Shown here: one piece after another, positions 55,637-64,000 of the stretch
Position numbering within the stretch: the stretch's first letter is position 1
Layout: each line of letters opens with the position of its first letter
DNA from: Bacteroidaceae bacterium
GTDB lineage: Bacteria; Bacteroidota; Bacteroidia; Bacteroidales; Bacteroidaceae
Direction of reading: 5' to 3'
DNA: 64,000 nucleotides
Assembly (NCBI GenBank): GCA_017525235.1
Contig: JAFXTC010000040.1
Location: 1-64,000 of the forward strand
Made by a program: the position numbers and the translations under genes
Notes under the pieces: generated by a model
The model's database searches: none
What the model was told of the DNA's origin: nothing
Seen by the model: the letters and a program-made list of their open reading frames with translations, nothing else

Positions 55637-58600
55637 ATAAAAGCTTTAAAAATCATAATAAGATGCATTGTAGGACTTGTTCTGACCATCTACCTGACAG
55701 GACTTTCCCTCTCCAAAATTCCAGCTGTTCAAAGCTGGATGGCGGAGGTGCTTTCCCAATCACTAACCGATTATTTAGGAACGACTGTCTGTATTGGCGA
55801 TGTTCGCCCAGGGCTTTTCAACCGGTATATTATTGACAACGTAAAAATATACGACCAGAAAGATTCAATCATGCTGAGTGCCACACGCATAGCTGCGAAA
55901 ATAAGGATGCTGCCTCTGTTTGAAAAGAATATTTACATAGACAATGCTCAAATTATTGGAGCAAACATAACTTTATACAAGACAGACATTAAAACCCCGT
56001 TGAACTGTCAGTTCTTAATAGACAAATTCAAGAAGAAAGACAACAACACCCAAAAGGCAACTATTCAAATAGGTACATTGCTGGTTAGAAGGAGCGCCAT
56101 GCGATACGACGAATGGAATATGCCAGAAACGCCTCAAAGATTTAATTTCAGACATTTATCTGTCAATAACATAGATTTAAACACAAAAGTACAATGTAAC
56201 TTTACAGATACCCTCAGCATTGACCTGAAAAAGCTTAGTTTTACTGAAAAAAGCGGATTGACTGTTAAACAATTGTCCTTCCTGTTTGAGGCGAACAAGA
56301 ATAATGCCCAACTGTCCCACTTCACATTCCAAACGAATAACTCAGATATAAGGATTAATCCATTAACTGCTGTGTACCCAAGCCTTCCCCAAAAGGGTGG
56401 CATCAAGCAGTGGCTACAAGAGACATATATAAAAGGTATTATAGAGTCAAAAGTTGTTCCTGCTGATTTTACATGTTTTACAAACAGACTCCAGTTCTTT
56501 ACAGATCCCATTCATCTTCAGTGTGAATGCATAGCAAAAGAGGGAAATATGCGCGTACCAGTTATTGCTATTTCTGACATTAACCAAAACTTACAGCTTG
56601 ATGCTATTGCACAAGTACGCAACATAACAGGCAACCCAGACATAGACATCAGTATCAGGAGATTAAAATCAAGTAAAAACATACAACAATTCATCACCAA
56701 AAACATACGAGGCGAAGAGCAAGAACTAAGTTCCTTCCTTTCTAACGTAGGTAACACGAGTACAGAGGGCGACATCAGTTACCACAACAAAACAATAGAG
56801 GTTGACCTGATTACAACAACCCAACTTGGCACAATGAATCTACAAGGAACTCTTGCCGATAAGAATAAAGTGCGGACAAGGGTTTCAACAGACAAATTCA
56901 ATCTTGGTCAATTGTTATCTGGCAGCAAACATAACAATCTAGGTAATATAGCATTCTCTGCTGAAGCAAACGGGCTTTTACATGGAAAAAACAATAAACC
57001 CGAACTCTCTTTTGAAAGTCTTATCAAAAGTTTTAGTTTCCGCAATCACGATTACAGGAACATCGTTTTTAACGGAAGCACAAAAGAGGGACTATATAAC
57101 GCGAACATTGATATTGCAGACCCTAACGGGGCCGTACAATTATGTGCTATGGCAGATTTGCAGCATAACAAAAAAACAATCCAATGTTCGGGTAGCCTAT
57201 CAAATCTATCGCCTTATCAACTGAATCTCACAAAATCACAAGAAGAGATAAGATATAGCGGCAAATTAGATGCTGACATAGATTTTATTGACGCTGAACA
57301 CATTGCCGGAAGTATTGATATTACAGATGCAATGATAACTTCTGAACAGAACACCCCCACCCTTATAGATAGTATATGTATAAGAAGTCAATATAACGAG
57401 GATGGACAAAGCTTTTCCATTTCCAGTCCTTTTATTAATGCCACCATTGGCGGACACTACAAATGGAAAGAGTTAGTGCCCTCGTTCTTGAGCATAACCC
57501 ATCAGGCATTGCCAAGTATCTTCCCAGAACCGCAGAAGAAGACATCTTTTGAAAACGACATCACTTTTGCAGTCTCTGCCAAAGACACAATATTACTTAG
57601 CTCATTAACTGGGACAGCAATCAAAATACCAGAAACCGCTATCATTCAAGGAGAAATGAATAACACAACCCAAAGAATAACAATCAATGCCAACATACCG
57701 CAATTATACTACGCAAGAAATGACCTTAGACACACAGAGTTGCATCTTGAAAGTTACAAAAACATTATTCAGACCAGTTTAAGAACAGATCGAATAATGA
57801 AAGGAAAGGCTACAGAACTAAATCTTAACGCATACGCAAACCAAAATAAGTTAATTACCCGTTTGGATTGGGACAACCATAAAAGACCCGCCATGAAAGG
57901 CAACATAAACATAATCGGGCATCTTCGTCGTGACCTTTCGAACAAACAATCTATTGAAGGACTCATCAACACATCCGACATTATCATCAATGATACCACC
58001 TGGGTTCTATTACCTGCGCATATAAACTACCACGATAACGTTGTTGATGTGGAGAATGTTAAACTAACATGTGAAAACAGGCATATCGCAGTTAACGGAA
58101 GAATGTCGAAAGAAAGTACGGATACTATTACGGCCGACCTTAACCAGATTGATCTTGCCTATATCTTCGACATGGTAAATTTCCACTCCGTTCAGTTCGA
58201 CGGAAAAGCAACAGGGCTTGTATATGCCACATCCGTTTTTAAGAAACCTAATATCGACAGCTACATACACATTCAAGACTTTAAGCTGAACGGTGCTCCC
58301 ATGGGCGATAGCGATGCATACTGTAACTGGGGGAGCAAAGGCAAAACTATTACCCTTGATGCTCATATAAAAGATATTGCTACTAAGCAGCAAACGAGCG
58401 TAAGCGGAACCATAACACCAGGAAGAGAGGCAGGAAGCGGACTTGATTTGTACATTCGTGCCAATAACACGAACATTGCTTTCCTGGACAAATGGACAAA
58501 AGACATTTTCGGCAATCTAAAAGGAAATGTAACTGGCTGGACACGCCTACACGGTCCCTTCAAAATTTTTGCCATGGAAGGTGACCTTATACTAAACGAG

Positions 58601-60106
58601 GCATCCATGCACATTATTCCTCTTGGTGTTGATTACCATATGGCAGGTGACAGCATCGTTATGCGACCTGGGAATATCTGGCTAAAAGATATTACCATTC
58701 ACGACCCATTGAGCAACGGCTCCGATATTGAGCATACAGCCATTGTTGACGGGCATTTACTATACGATCGTTTTAGCAATATGCGATATGAATTTAATGC
58801 TACAGCAAACAACATTCTAGGATATGACTTCCACAATTTCGGTGACGCCAACTTCTATGGAACCATTTATGCAGACGGGCAACTGAAACTCACAGGTCAA
58901 CCTGGCATTCTAAATGTCGATGTAAATGTTACACCGCAGAAAAATTCAATCCTTGTCTATAAGGTAGCATCACCGGGAACCCTTACAGAAGCCAGTTTCA
59001 TTACCTACGTCTCACATAAAGATACTATAGCCACATTAGTACCGGAAGCCAACAAAACAGAAAAAACGAAAACAGATATTCACATCAATTTTAACCTTGA
59101 CATTAACCCTAACGCTACGCTTAGGCTTATTATGGATCAACGCTCTGGCGATTTCATTAGTATTGCAGGTAGCGGGCACATATTAGCAAACTTTTACAAC
59201 AAGGGGAAATTCCAAATGTATGGTACCTATAGAGTAGATAATGGTACCTACAAAATGTCTCTGCAGGATGTCATTAGAAAAGACTTCTTGTTTCAACGCA
59301 ACGGAAGCATCATTTTCGGAGGAGATCCCATGCAAGCATCTCTTAACCTGGAAGCACATTATACTGTGCCCAATGTTTCCCTTGACGACCTTTCATCCTC
59401 CAGCCTTGGACTTTCAAATACAAGGGTCGACTGCATAATGAATATCGGTGGCATTGCAGGGCAGCCTGTGGTGTCCTTTGACTTTGACCTGCCCAATGCC
59501 AATGAAGATGAAAAGCAAATGGTTCGTTCAATGATTAACACAGAAGAAGAGCGCAATATGCAAGTAATCTATTTATTAGGAATTGGCCGTTTTTACAGCT
59601 ATGGAGCTCAATATCAAGGGGAAAACAGTAGCGGGCAAAGCAGTATGGCCATTAACTCATTCCTAAGCAGTACATTAAGCAGTCAGTTTAACCAAATTCT
59701 TTCCAATGCTGTTGGTTCTAACAACTGGACATTTGGCACCAACTTACGTACAGGAGAGACTGGTTGGAACAAACTGGATGTCGAAGGCATATTAAGCGGA
59801 AAAATGCTGAACAACAGGCTCCTGATTAACGGGAACTTCGGTTATCGCGAAAGTTACTACAGTACAAACAATTTCATTGGCGATTTCGATTTACAATATA
59901 TACTGACTCATAACGGAGACTTCTCGCTAAAAGCCTACAACCAAACAAACGACAGGTATTTTGTTCAGTCATCTCTCACCACCCAGGGTCTAGGTATACA
60001 GTTTAAGAGAGATTTTAACAACTGGAGAGAAGCGTTTAGAAGACAAAAAACGAAAACGAAAACCATAACGAAAACGAAAGACATGCCGCAAAAAACATCG
60101 GAATAA
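55637..60106 (+). CDS. Second TamB-like protein, apparent ATA start
   Basis: Translation from the first ATG (55739) would lose the membrane anchor. The frame is open upstream to 55637, where ATA-AAA-GCT-TTA opens (M/I)KALKIIIRCIVGLVLTIYLTGLS, a good inner-membrane anchor like that of tamB. No ATG, GTG or TTG lies between. 1489 codons in all; the C-terminal ~150 residues have the DUF490 pattern (QVIYLLGIGRFYS, WTFGTNLRT, NRLLINGNFGYR). The last residues, KTKTKTITKTK, are coded by AACGAAA words. Possible partner: an Omp85 elsewhere; none adjacent. Confidence 0.8.
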   Translation: MKALKIIIRCIVGLVLTIYLTGLSLSKIPAVQSWMAEVLSQSLTDYLGTTVCIGDVRPGLFNRYIIDNVKIYDQKDSIMLSATRIAAKIRMLPLFEKNIYIDNAQIIGANITLYKTDIKTPLNCQFLIDKFKKKDNNTQKATIQIGTLLVRRSAMRYDEWNMPETPQRFNFRHLSVNNIDLNTKVQCNFTDTLSIDLKKLSFTEKSGLTVKQLSFLFEANKNNAQLSHFTFQTNNSDIRINPLTAVYPSLPQKGGIKQWLQETYIKGIIESKVVPADFTCFTNRLQFFTDPIHLQCECIAKEGNMRVPVIAISDINQNLQLDAIAQVRNITGNPDIDISIRRLKSSKNIQQFITKNIRGEEQELSSFLSNVGNTSTEGDISYHNKTIEVDLITTTQLGTMNLQGTLADKNKVRTRVSTDKFNLGQLLSGSKHNNLGNIAFSAEANGLLHGKNNKPELSFESLIKSFSFRNHDYRNIVFNGSTKEGLYNANIDIADPNGAVQLCAMADLQHNKKTIQCSGSLSNLSPYQLNLTKSQEEIRYSGKLDADIDFIDAEHIAGSIDITDAMITSEQNTPTLIDSICIRSQYNEDGQSFSISSPFINATIGGHYKWKELVPSFLSITHQALPSIFPEPQKKTSFENDITFAVSAKDTILLSSLTGTAIKIPETAIIQGEMNNTTQRITINANIPQLYYARNDLRHTELHLESYKNIIQTSLRTDRIMKGKATELNLNAYANQNKLITRLDWDNHKRPAMKGNINIIGHLRRDLSNKQSIEGLINTSDIIINDTTWVLLPAHINYHDNVVDVENVKLTCENRHIAVNGRMSKESTDTITADLNQIDLAYIFDMVNFHSVQFDGKATGLVYATSVFKKPNIDSYIHIQDFKLNGAPMGDSDAYCNWGSKGKTITLDAHIKDIATKQQTSVSGTITPGREAGSGLDLYIRANNTNIAFLDKWTKDIFGNLKGNVTGWTRLHGPFKIFAMEGDLILNEASMHIIPLGVDYHMAGDSIVMRPGNIWLKDITIHDPLSNGSDIEHTAIVDGHLLYDRFSNMRYEFNATANNILGYDFHNFGDANFYGTIYADGQLKLTGQPGILNVDVNVTPQKNSILVYKVASPGTLTEASFITYVSHKDTIATLVPEANKTEKTKTDIHINFNLDINPNATLRLIMDQRSGDFISIAGSGHILANFYNKGKFQMYGTYRVDNGTYKMSLQDVIRKDFLFQRNGSIIFGGDPMQASLNLEAHYTVPNVSLDDLSSSSLGLSNTRVDCIMNIGGIAGQPVVSFDFDLPNANEDEKQMVRSMINTEEERNMQVIYLLGIGRFYSYGAQYQGENSSGQSSMAINSFLSSTLSSQFNQILSNAVGSNNWTFGTNLRTGETGWNKLDVEGILSGKMLNNRLLINGNFGYRESYYSTNNFIGDFDLQYILTHNGDFSLKAYNQTNDRYFVQSSLTTQGLGIQFKRDFNNWREAFRRQKTKTKTITKTKDMPQKTSE
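60047..60082. repeat. AACGAAAACGAAA words at the C-terminus of the second tamB-like gene
   Basis: aaacgaaaacgaaaacc, then ataacgaaaacgaaag, in frame. Confidence 0.65.
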
Positions 60107-60182
60107 CGTTTTAACGTAGTATCGAAAAAATGCGGCACCAAAGATAAAACAATAAACCGTAAACTAATTAAACTTTACAAAA

Positions 60183-60797
60183 ATGTACATTATTGGAATT
60201 GCAGGAGGAACAGGATCTGGAAAGACCACCGTTGTAAAAAAGATTATTGAGGCTTTGCCCACAGATAAAGTAGCTGTAATACCATTGGATTCATATTACA
60301 ATGATACCTCGCACCTCAGCATGGAAGAACGTAAGAAAATCAATTTCGACCACCCCAACGCTTTCGATTGGAAGCTGCTTACCCAACAGATTCAGGCGTT
60401 GCGCGAACATAAAAGCATAGAGCAACCAACTTACAGTTACCTCATCAGTAACCGATTGCCTGAAACTATTCATATTGAACCCTGTGAGGTAATTATCATC
60501 GAGGGTATTATGGCCCTATGGAAAAAAGAACTGCGCGAACTCATGGACCTTAAAATATTTGTCGATGCTGACCCTGATGAGCGTCTGATACGTGTCATCC
60601 AGCGTGATATTATAGAGCGTGGTCGCACTACACAAATGGTAATAGACCGATACAGAGAAGTGTTAAAGCCTATGCATCAAGAGTTTATTGAACCTACCAA
60701 ACGGTATGCCGACCTTATCATTCCATTAGGTGGCACCAACAAACAGGCCATCCACATTATGCGGTCTTATATTATTCATCATGTATCCCGGCAATAA
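60183..60797 (+). CDS. udk: Uridine kinase-family protein
   Basis: 204 residues. GIAGGTGSGKTTVVKK is Walker A; PLDSYYNDTSHLS and FDHPNAFDWKLL are uridine-kinase motifs; IIIEGIMALW is the Walker B-like region; RVIQRDIIERGRT is the lid. Phosphorylates uridine/cytidine for pyrimidine salvage. Stand-alone, 76 bp after the tamB-like gene. Confidence 0.92.
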   Translation: MYIIGIAGGTGSGKTTVVKKIIEALPTDKVAVIPLDSYYNDTSHLSMEERKKINFDHPNAFDWKLLTQQIQALREHKSIEQPTYSYLISNRLPETIHIEPCEVIIIEGIMALWKKELRELMDLKIFVDADPDERLIRVIQRDIIERGRTTQMVIDRYREVLKPMHQEFIEPTKRYADLIIPLGGTNKQAIHIMRSYIIHHVSRQ

Positions 60798-60848
60798 GGG
60801 ATGGTAGAATAAAAAGATGTTAATTACAGAAAAAAGAATGAATAACAT

Positions 60849-60879
60849 TTTGTTATTCAAGAGAGATTTCGTAATATTG
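60849..60879 (+). promoter_or_regulatory. Promoter of the 269-residue secreted protein gene
   Basis: TTTG (60849-60852), 19-bp spacer, TAATATTG (60872-60879; one mismatch to TAnnTTTG). GAATAAC ATTTT GTTATTC hairpin overlaps the -33. Confidence 0.55.
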
Positions 60880-60908
60880 CAGTCGTAAACCAAAAAATAT
60901 ATAGAGAT

Positions 60909-61718
60909 ATGAAACATTTTACACTTGCATTGGTAGCTGTTGCTGCCTTCTGTTCACAATCTTTTTCTCAGAATAGAGTTAAGAATTTATACACATCAGG
61001 AACGACTTTAAATGTAAGCTTATTGAACGATAAGGTACAACCCATACAGATTAATCGCACATTATTTGCCGGCTACAACAGCATTTGCCTTCCTATGAGC
61101 CTTTCTGCCGAGCAATTGCAGGCTGCAGCAAAGAATGTTCAGGTTGAGCGCCTTATCTCCATCGGTCAGGAAGGAAGCACACTTAATCTGTACTTCTTAG
61201 ATTGCACCAATGAAGGTATTGAGGCTGGTGTTCCTTACCTCATCTACTCCCCCACTTTCCAGACATTACGTGCCAACAGCACAGATGCAGAGGGTGTCAG
61301 CACTGCTCTTAAGTGCGTAACAAAGACTGATGCCGAAGGTAACCAGATAACTTTTGGCAGCAGTTGGGAAAGCATTCAGGTGGAAGGTCGTTATGGCATC
61401 CCCGCTATGCAGGAGACAGACGAACTGCAAAGCATCCTTATCTGCACAAGTGGCGACAAGACTTTTTTGCCAACTCGTTGTGGATTTACATGGGATGCTA
61501 AGAGTGTAACAGCACAAACTCTGGAGATAAAGCATATTACAGACCTTGCTGGAGAAGAAACTTGCATAAAGGAATTGCAGGCACAAAATGCTGTGGTAGA
61601 TATTTACAATACTCAGGGTGCTAAGGTGCAGTCTAATGCAAATATCAACAAAGCCATGCAGACCCTTCCCAATGGAATCTACGTCATCAAGGGTCTGAAA
61701 GTTGCTGTAAACAAATAA
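60909..61718 (+). CDS. Secreted protein with C-terminal sorting-like tail
   Basis: 269 residues. Signal peptide about 1-20 (MKHFTLALVAVAAFCSQSFS). Beta-rich body without known catalytic motifs. The last ~40 residues (VVDIYNTQGAKVQSN ... NGIYVIKGLKVAVNK) look like the type IX secretion C-terminal domain. Cargo is presumably exported or surface-fixed. Function unknown. The Maf gene begins right after its stop. Confidence 0.72.
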   Translation: MKHFTLALVAVAAFCSQSFSQNRVKNLYTSGTTLNVSLLNDKVQPIQINRTLFAGYNSICLPMSLSAEQLQAAAKNVQVERLISIGQEGSTLNLYFLDCTNEGIEAGVPYLIYSPTFQTLRANSTDAEGVSTALKCVTKTDAEGNQITFGSSWESIQVEGRYGIPAMQETDELQSILICTSGDKTFLPTRCGFTWDAKSVTAQTLEIKHITDLAGEETCIKELQAQNAVVDIYNTQGAKVQSNANINKAMQTLPNGIYVIKGLKVAVNK

Positions 61719-61730
61719 AACAGTTTTTTT

Positions 61731-62306
61731 ACGAAAGACTATAAAATCATATTGGCAAGCAACTCGCCCAGAAGGCGCGAGTTGCTTGCTGGTTTAGGAC
61801 TGTCATACGAGATTCGTGTTATAGCTGGTATAGACGAATCATACCCCCTTAACCTTCCTGTTGCAGAAATTCCGCTGTTCATCAGCCAAAAGAAAGCAGA
61901 GGCATATACACTTACGGACGCAGAACTTCTCATCACAGCAGACACCATTGTCTGCCTTGACAACCAGGTGCTAGGCAAACCTAAAGATAATGCAGAGGCC
62001 TGCCAAATGCTCACCATGCTTTCTGGACGCACCCATCAGGTTATAACTGGTGTTACATTAAAGACTACAGGATGGATGCACTCTTTCTCCAGCACCAGTA
62101 ACGTCACCTTTACCCAACTTACAGCCGAGGAAATTGAATATTACGTAAAGACCTATCATCCGCTCGACAAAGCAGGTGCCTACGGCATTCAGGAGTGGAT
62201 AGGACACATCGGCGTTACGCGCCTTGAGGGTTCCTACTTCAATGTTATGGGCTTGCCTGTACAACGCTTGTATTCAGAACTAAAAAAATTAAATATAAAG
62301 ATATGA
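61731..62306 (+). CDS. maf: Maf-like nucleoside triphosphate pyrophosphatase
   Basis: ILASNSPRRRELLAGLGL (start region), ADTIVCLDNQVLGKPKD (catalytic Asp) and KAGAYGIQEWIG are Maf motifs; hydrolyses non-canonical or excess NTPs (housecleaning). No ATG is in front. A TTG at 61752 would cut off the first beta strand (KIIL); an ACG at 61731 (reading ACG-AAA-GAC-TAT) gives a normal N-terminus. I mark the longer form. It overlaps the next gene by 4 bases. Confidence 0.8.
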   Translation, partial: TKDYKIILASNSPRRRELLAGLGLSYEIRVIAGIDESYPLNLPVAEIPLFISQKKAEAYTLTDAELLITADTIVCLDNQVLGKPKDNAEACQMLTMLSGRTHQVITGVTLKTTGWMHSFSSTSNVTFTQLTAEEIEYYVKTYHPLDKAGAYGIQEWIGHIGVTRLEGSYFNVMGLPVQRLYSELKKLNIKI

Positions 62307-62842
62307 GACATTATTCACTATTCGTTGCCATTACATGCATACTGATATCTCTTGCTTCCTGTGAAAAAAAAGACTATTCTTCTTATCCTCCCACTTGGAA
62401 AGGTTTCCGGTTTACACGTAATGGCCAAGAAATTAGCAAAAACAATATTTATGCAGGTGATGTTATCACCGTTACCGCCTTGCAAAACCAAAAAGGACAG
62501 AACATTAATGCCACCACTTATAATTGGGACATCACTATTACCGTATTGCAAGACGACAACACCAACAAAGACTCTATCATCTCCAAATCCATCCACACCA
62601 ATTATGATGGGATTGACAGCGGAGACCCCTCTTATACATTTCAAGTTCCAGAAAAAGCAGTAGAAGGCAACTATTTGTTAGAATTCAGTGCTACCTATGC
62701 TTATAGTGGTCATGGCATCCAGATAGAAGACGGAGGAACCTATGAAGGTTCTAGCAACATATCTGGAAGCATACACTCCACTTCAGGTGATATGTACGGC
62801 AGTGCTAAAGGCACTGTTCGCTTTACGGTTAACAACCAATAA
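62303..62842 (+). CDS. Lipoprotein of unknown function
   Basis: 179 residues. Signal ending ISLASC (lipobox), then KKDYSSYPPTW and a beta-rich domain (TYNWDITITVLQDD ... YTFQVPEKAVEGNYLLEFSATY) of immunoglobulin-like type. ATGA overlap with maf. Probably on the outer membrane. Confidence 0.75.
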   Translation: MRHYSLFVAITCILISLASCEKKDYSSYPPTWKGFRFTRNGQEISKNNIYAGDVITVTALQNQKGQNINATTYNWDITITVLQDDNTNKDSIISKSIHTNYDGIDSGDPSYTFQVPEKAVEGNYLLEFSATYAYSGHGIQIEDGGTYEGSSNISGSIHSTSGDMYGSAKGTVRFTVNNQ

Positions 62843-62846
62843 AGTG

Positions 62847-64000
62847 TTATCTTACCACCACCTTCTTTCCATTTACAATGTAAATGCCCTTCTTTAATAA
62901 TTGTGAATTAGTAATCCGCTGACCACCAAGAGTATATATCTCCATTCTATTACGTAAGGAGTTTGAACGCGATTCGTCTAATGTGAGGTTGGCAATGTCT
63001 GTCAATATGTTATGACTACGCACACGGCATTCTGCCAATAGGAATTCATGCATGCCACCAGCTGAGGTTTTATCTAAGAACTGGATGATGTAATTTCCCG
63101 CTTTCTTCACTTCAAAATTTAAAGTATTCCGCACAGCCCCGGAAATGTCACCAGCACTATTACCATCAACATTAGGTTGAGCTCGCAACTGTGTTGATGA
63201 TTTGACAACTGAGCCACTGGCATTAAGAATTCTTGCTTGGTAAACAGGCGTTCCTTTCCATGCTGCCATCGCAAAAATGAGTGAATATTTGCCAGGCTCC
63301 AATGTCAGTAAATATTCAGACAAGCGACCATATTCGGCACTGGTATTACGCCAATAGAGAGCCTTTCCCTGATAGCCCGTAAGACCAACAAAGGTACGAG
63401 GACCACTTCCATTCTGCGAAGGATAGTTGCGGACATCACTGCCGTCAGTTGTACGCCAGCCTACAGGCAGAGCTCCACTAACCACATCCATATAATCGAG
63501 CTCGTAATTAGCAGCCAAGTCATAGAATACAGGCTGGATTGTAACATTATCGTCTGGCATGATAAAAGAAACCTCTGTAGCGTTTTCATCAAAAAGGATG
63601 GTCTTCTCTTGCGTAAAGAAGACTGAGTTAACAACGCGCAATGCTTTGAGGGCATAGCCCTCTTCTGGCATAATGGTCAAATTTACCGTCTCACCAGCAG
63701 CAACAGAATCAACATCTGCCATAACTTGGCCAAATTCGGAATCTCGCACTGTTACCTTATACTTTTCCTTCGGACAACCCTCTGGTTCATATATGATTTG
63801 GTCAATTGTCATTTTGATGGAGCTGGAATTCTGCAACACAAAAACGTTTTTTCCCTCTTTCAACGTAACATTGATGACAGCTTCGTGCCAATCATTCTTA
63901 GCAACCTTTTCGAAAGTCACGGCTTGACTCTTACCATTGATAGTTGCCTTCATTCTCCCTGCCTTGCTGCTATTGCAATAGCGTATAATAATCTGGTAGT
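62847..64000 (-). CDS. Secreted protein with CBM6/35-like and bacterial repeat domains (5' end outside window)
   Basis: The frame runs on past 63953 to the edge (YQIIIRYCNSSKAGR before the first ATG), so the true start is beyond 64000. Visible: a CBM6/35-type jelly-roll segment (RYCN..., NDWHEAVINVTLKEGKN, IDQIIYEP), then an InlB/Flg_new-like repeat (YKVTVRDSEFGQV ... SFIMPDDNVTIQPVF), another beta-sandwich, and a short sorting tail (MEIYTLGGQRI ... KKGIYIVNGKKVVVR). This is the build of a secreted, carbohydrate-binding enzyme or adhesin; the catalytic part, if any, is not in the window. Confidence 0.75.
   Translation of the reverse strand, partial: YQIIIRYCNSSKAGRMKATINGKSQAVTFEKVAKNDWHEAVINVTLKEGKNVFVLQNSSSIKMTIDQIIYEPEGCPKEKYKVTVRDSEFGQVMADVDSVAAGETVNLTIMPEEGYALKALRVVNSVFFTQEKTILFDENATEVSFIMPDDNVTIQPVFYDLAANYELDYMDVVSGALPVGWRTTDGSDVRNYPSQNGSGPRTFVGLTGYQGKALYWRNTSAEYGRLSEYLLTLEPGKYSLIFAMAAWKGTPVYQARILNASGSVVKSSTQLRAQPNVDGNSAGDISGAVRNTLNFEVKKAGNYIIQFLDKTSAGGMHEFLLAECRVRSHNILTDIANLTLDESRSNSLRNRMEIYTLGGQRITNSQLLKKGIYIVNGKKVVVR

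Overview
The window looks like a Bacteroidales chromosome, most likely Prevotella (sensu lato). This is inferred from content: a serine palmitoyltransferase (sphingolipid synthesis), TamB with a lipoprotein TamL, an Na+-NQR operon, an orphan UpxY/NusG-like antiterminator, C-terminal tails like those of type IX secretion cargo, and promoters of the Bacteroidetes type (TTTG about 20 bp before TAnnTTTG). No rRNA, CRISPR array, transposase, integrase or reverse transcriptase was found.

Layout. 1-1.5 kb: a surface-polysaccharide CapF/WbjC-like gene, minus strand. 1.7-24.6 kb: an accessory, defence-type island, almost entirely on the minus strand. Its parts are a metallo-beta-lactamase/membrane pair (2.1-3.6 kb); a tight run with a CxxC deaminase-like protein, a P-loop protein, a PIN-domain membrane protein and a five-repeat beta protein (4.3-8.9 kb); a TIR protein (9.4-11 kb); an AAA ATPase with an overlapping partner (12.5-14.7 kb); a GHKL ATPase joined to a PD-(D/E)XK-like domain (14.8-16.8 kb, frameshifted); and a seven-gene run of SPPY DNA methyltransferase, two-ATPase histidine kinase, receiver protein, Clp-fold protease and three small proteins, two of them membrane proteins (16.9-23.9 kb). 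The island also holds four intact, chimeric or broken copies of a four-helix-bundle gene and a decayed ParE-type toxin with its antitoxin. Two copies of a roughly 180 bp promoter/leader element lie near its ends (3.87-4.05 and 24.72-24.90 kb), in the same orientation.

25-64 kb is core genome: rluA-family, fabG, tetR, tRNA-fMet, upxY-like, tamB-tamL, a nucleotidyltransferase, a lipid kinase beside serine palmitoyltransferase, tRNA-His, folD, ffh, rmlDBCA, lptD, an HD protein, nqrFEDCBA, a second tamB-like gene, a uridine-kinase-type gene, maf, a lipoprotein and two secreted proteins.

Two things stand out. First, the methyltransferase-kinase-receiver-protease operon and the PIN/deaminase operon are both compact accessory modules whose architecture I cannot match to a named system. 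Second, the genome is full of 6-8 bp intergenic words (for example GGTTATG, GGTTAGC, AACGATA, GGCTGAG, ATTTTCA), and these words also run inside reading frames. They form in-frame linkers in capF, rluA and tamB, the C-terminus of rmlC, and apparently set the frame of rmlD. Three island genes carry single-base frameshifts, mostly in short homopolymers; sequencing error cannot be excluded from the sequence alone.
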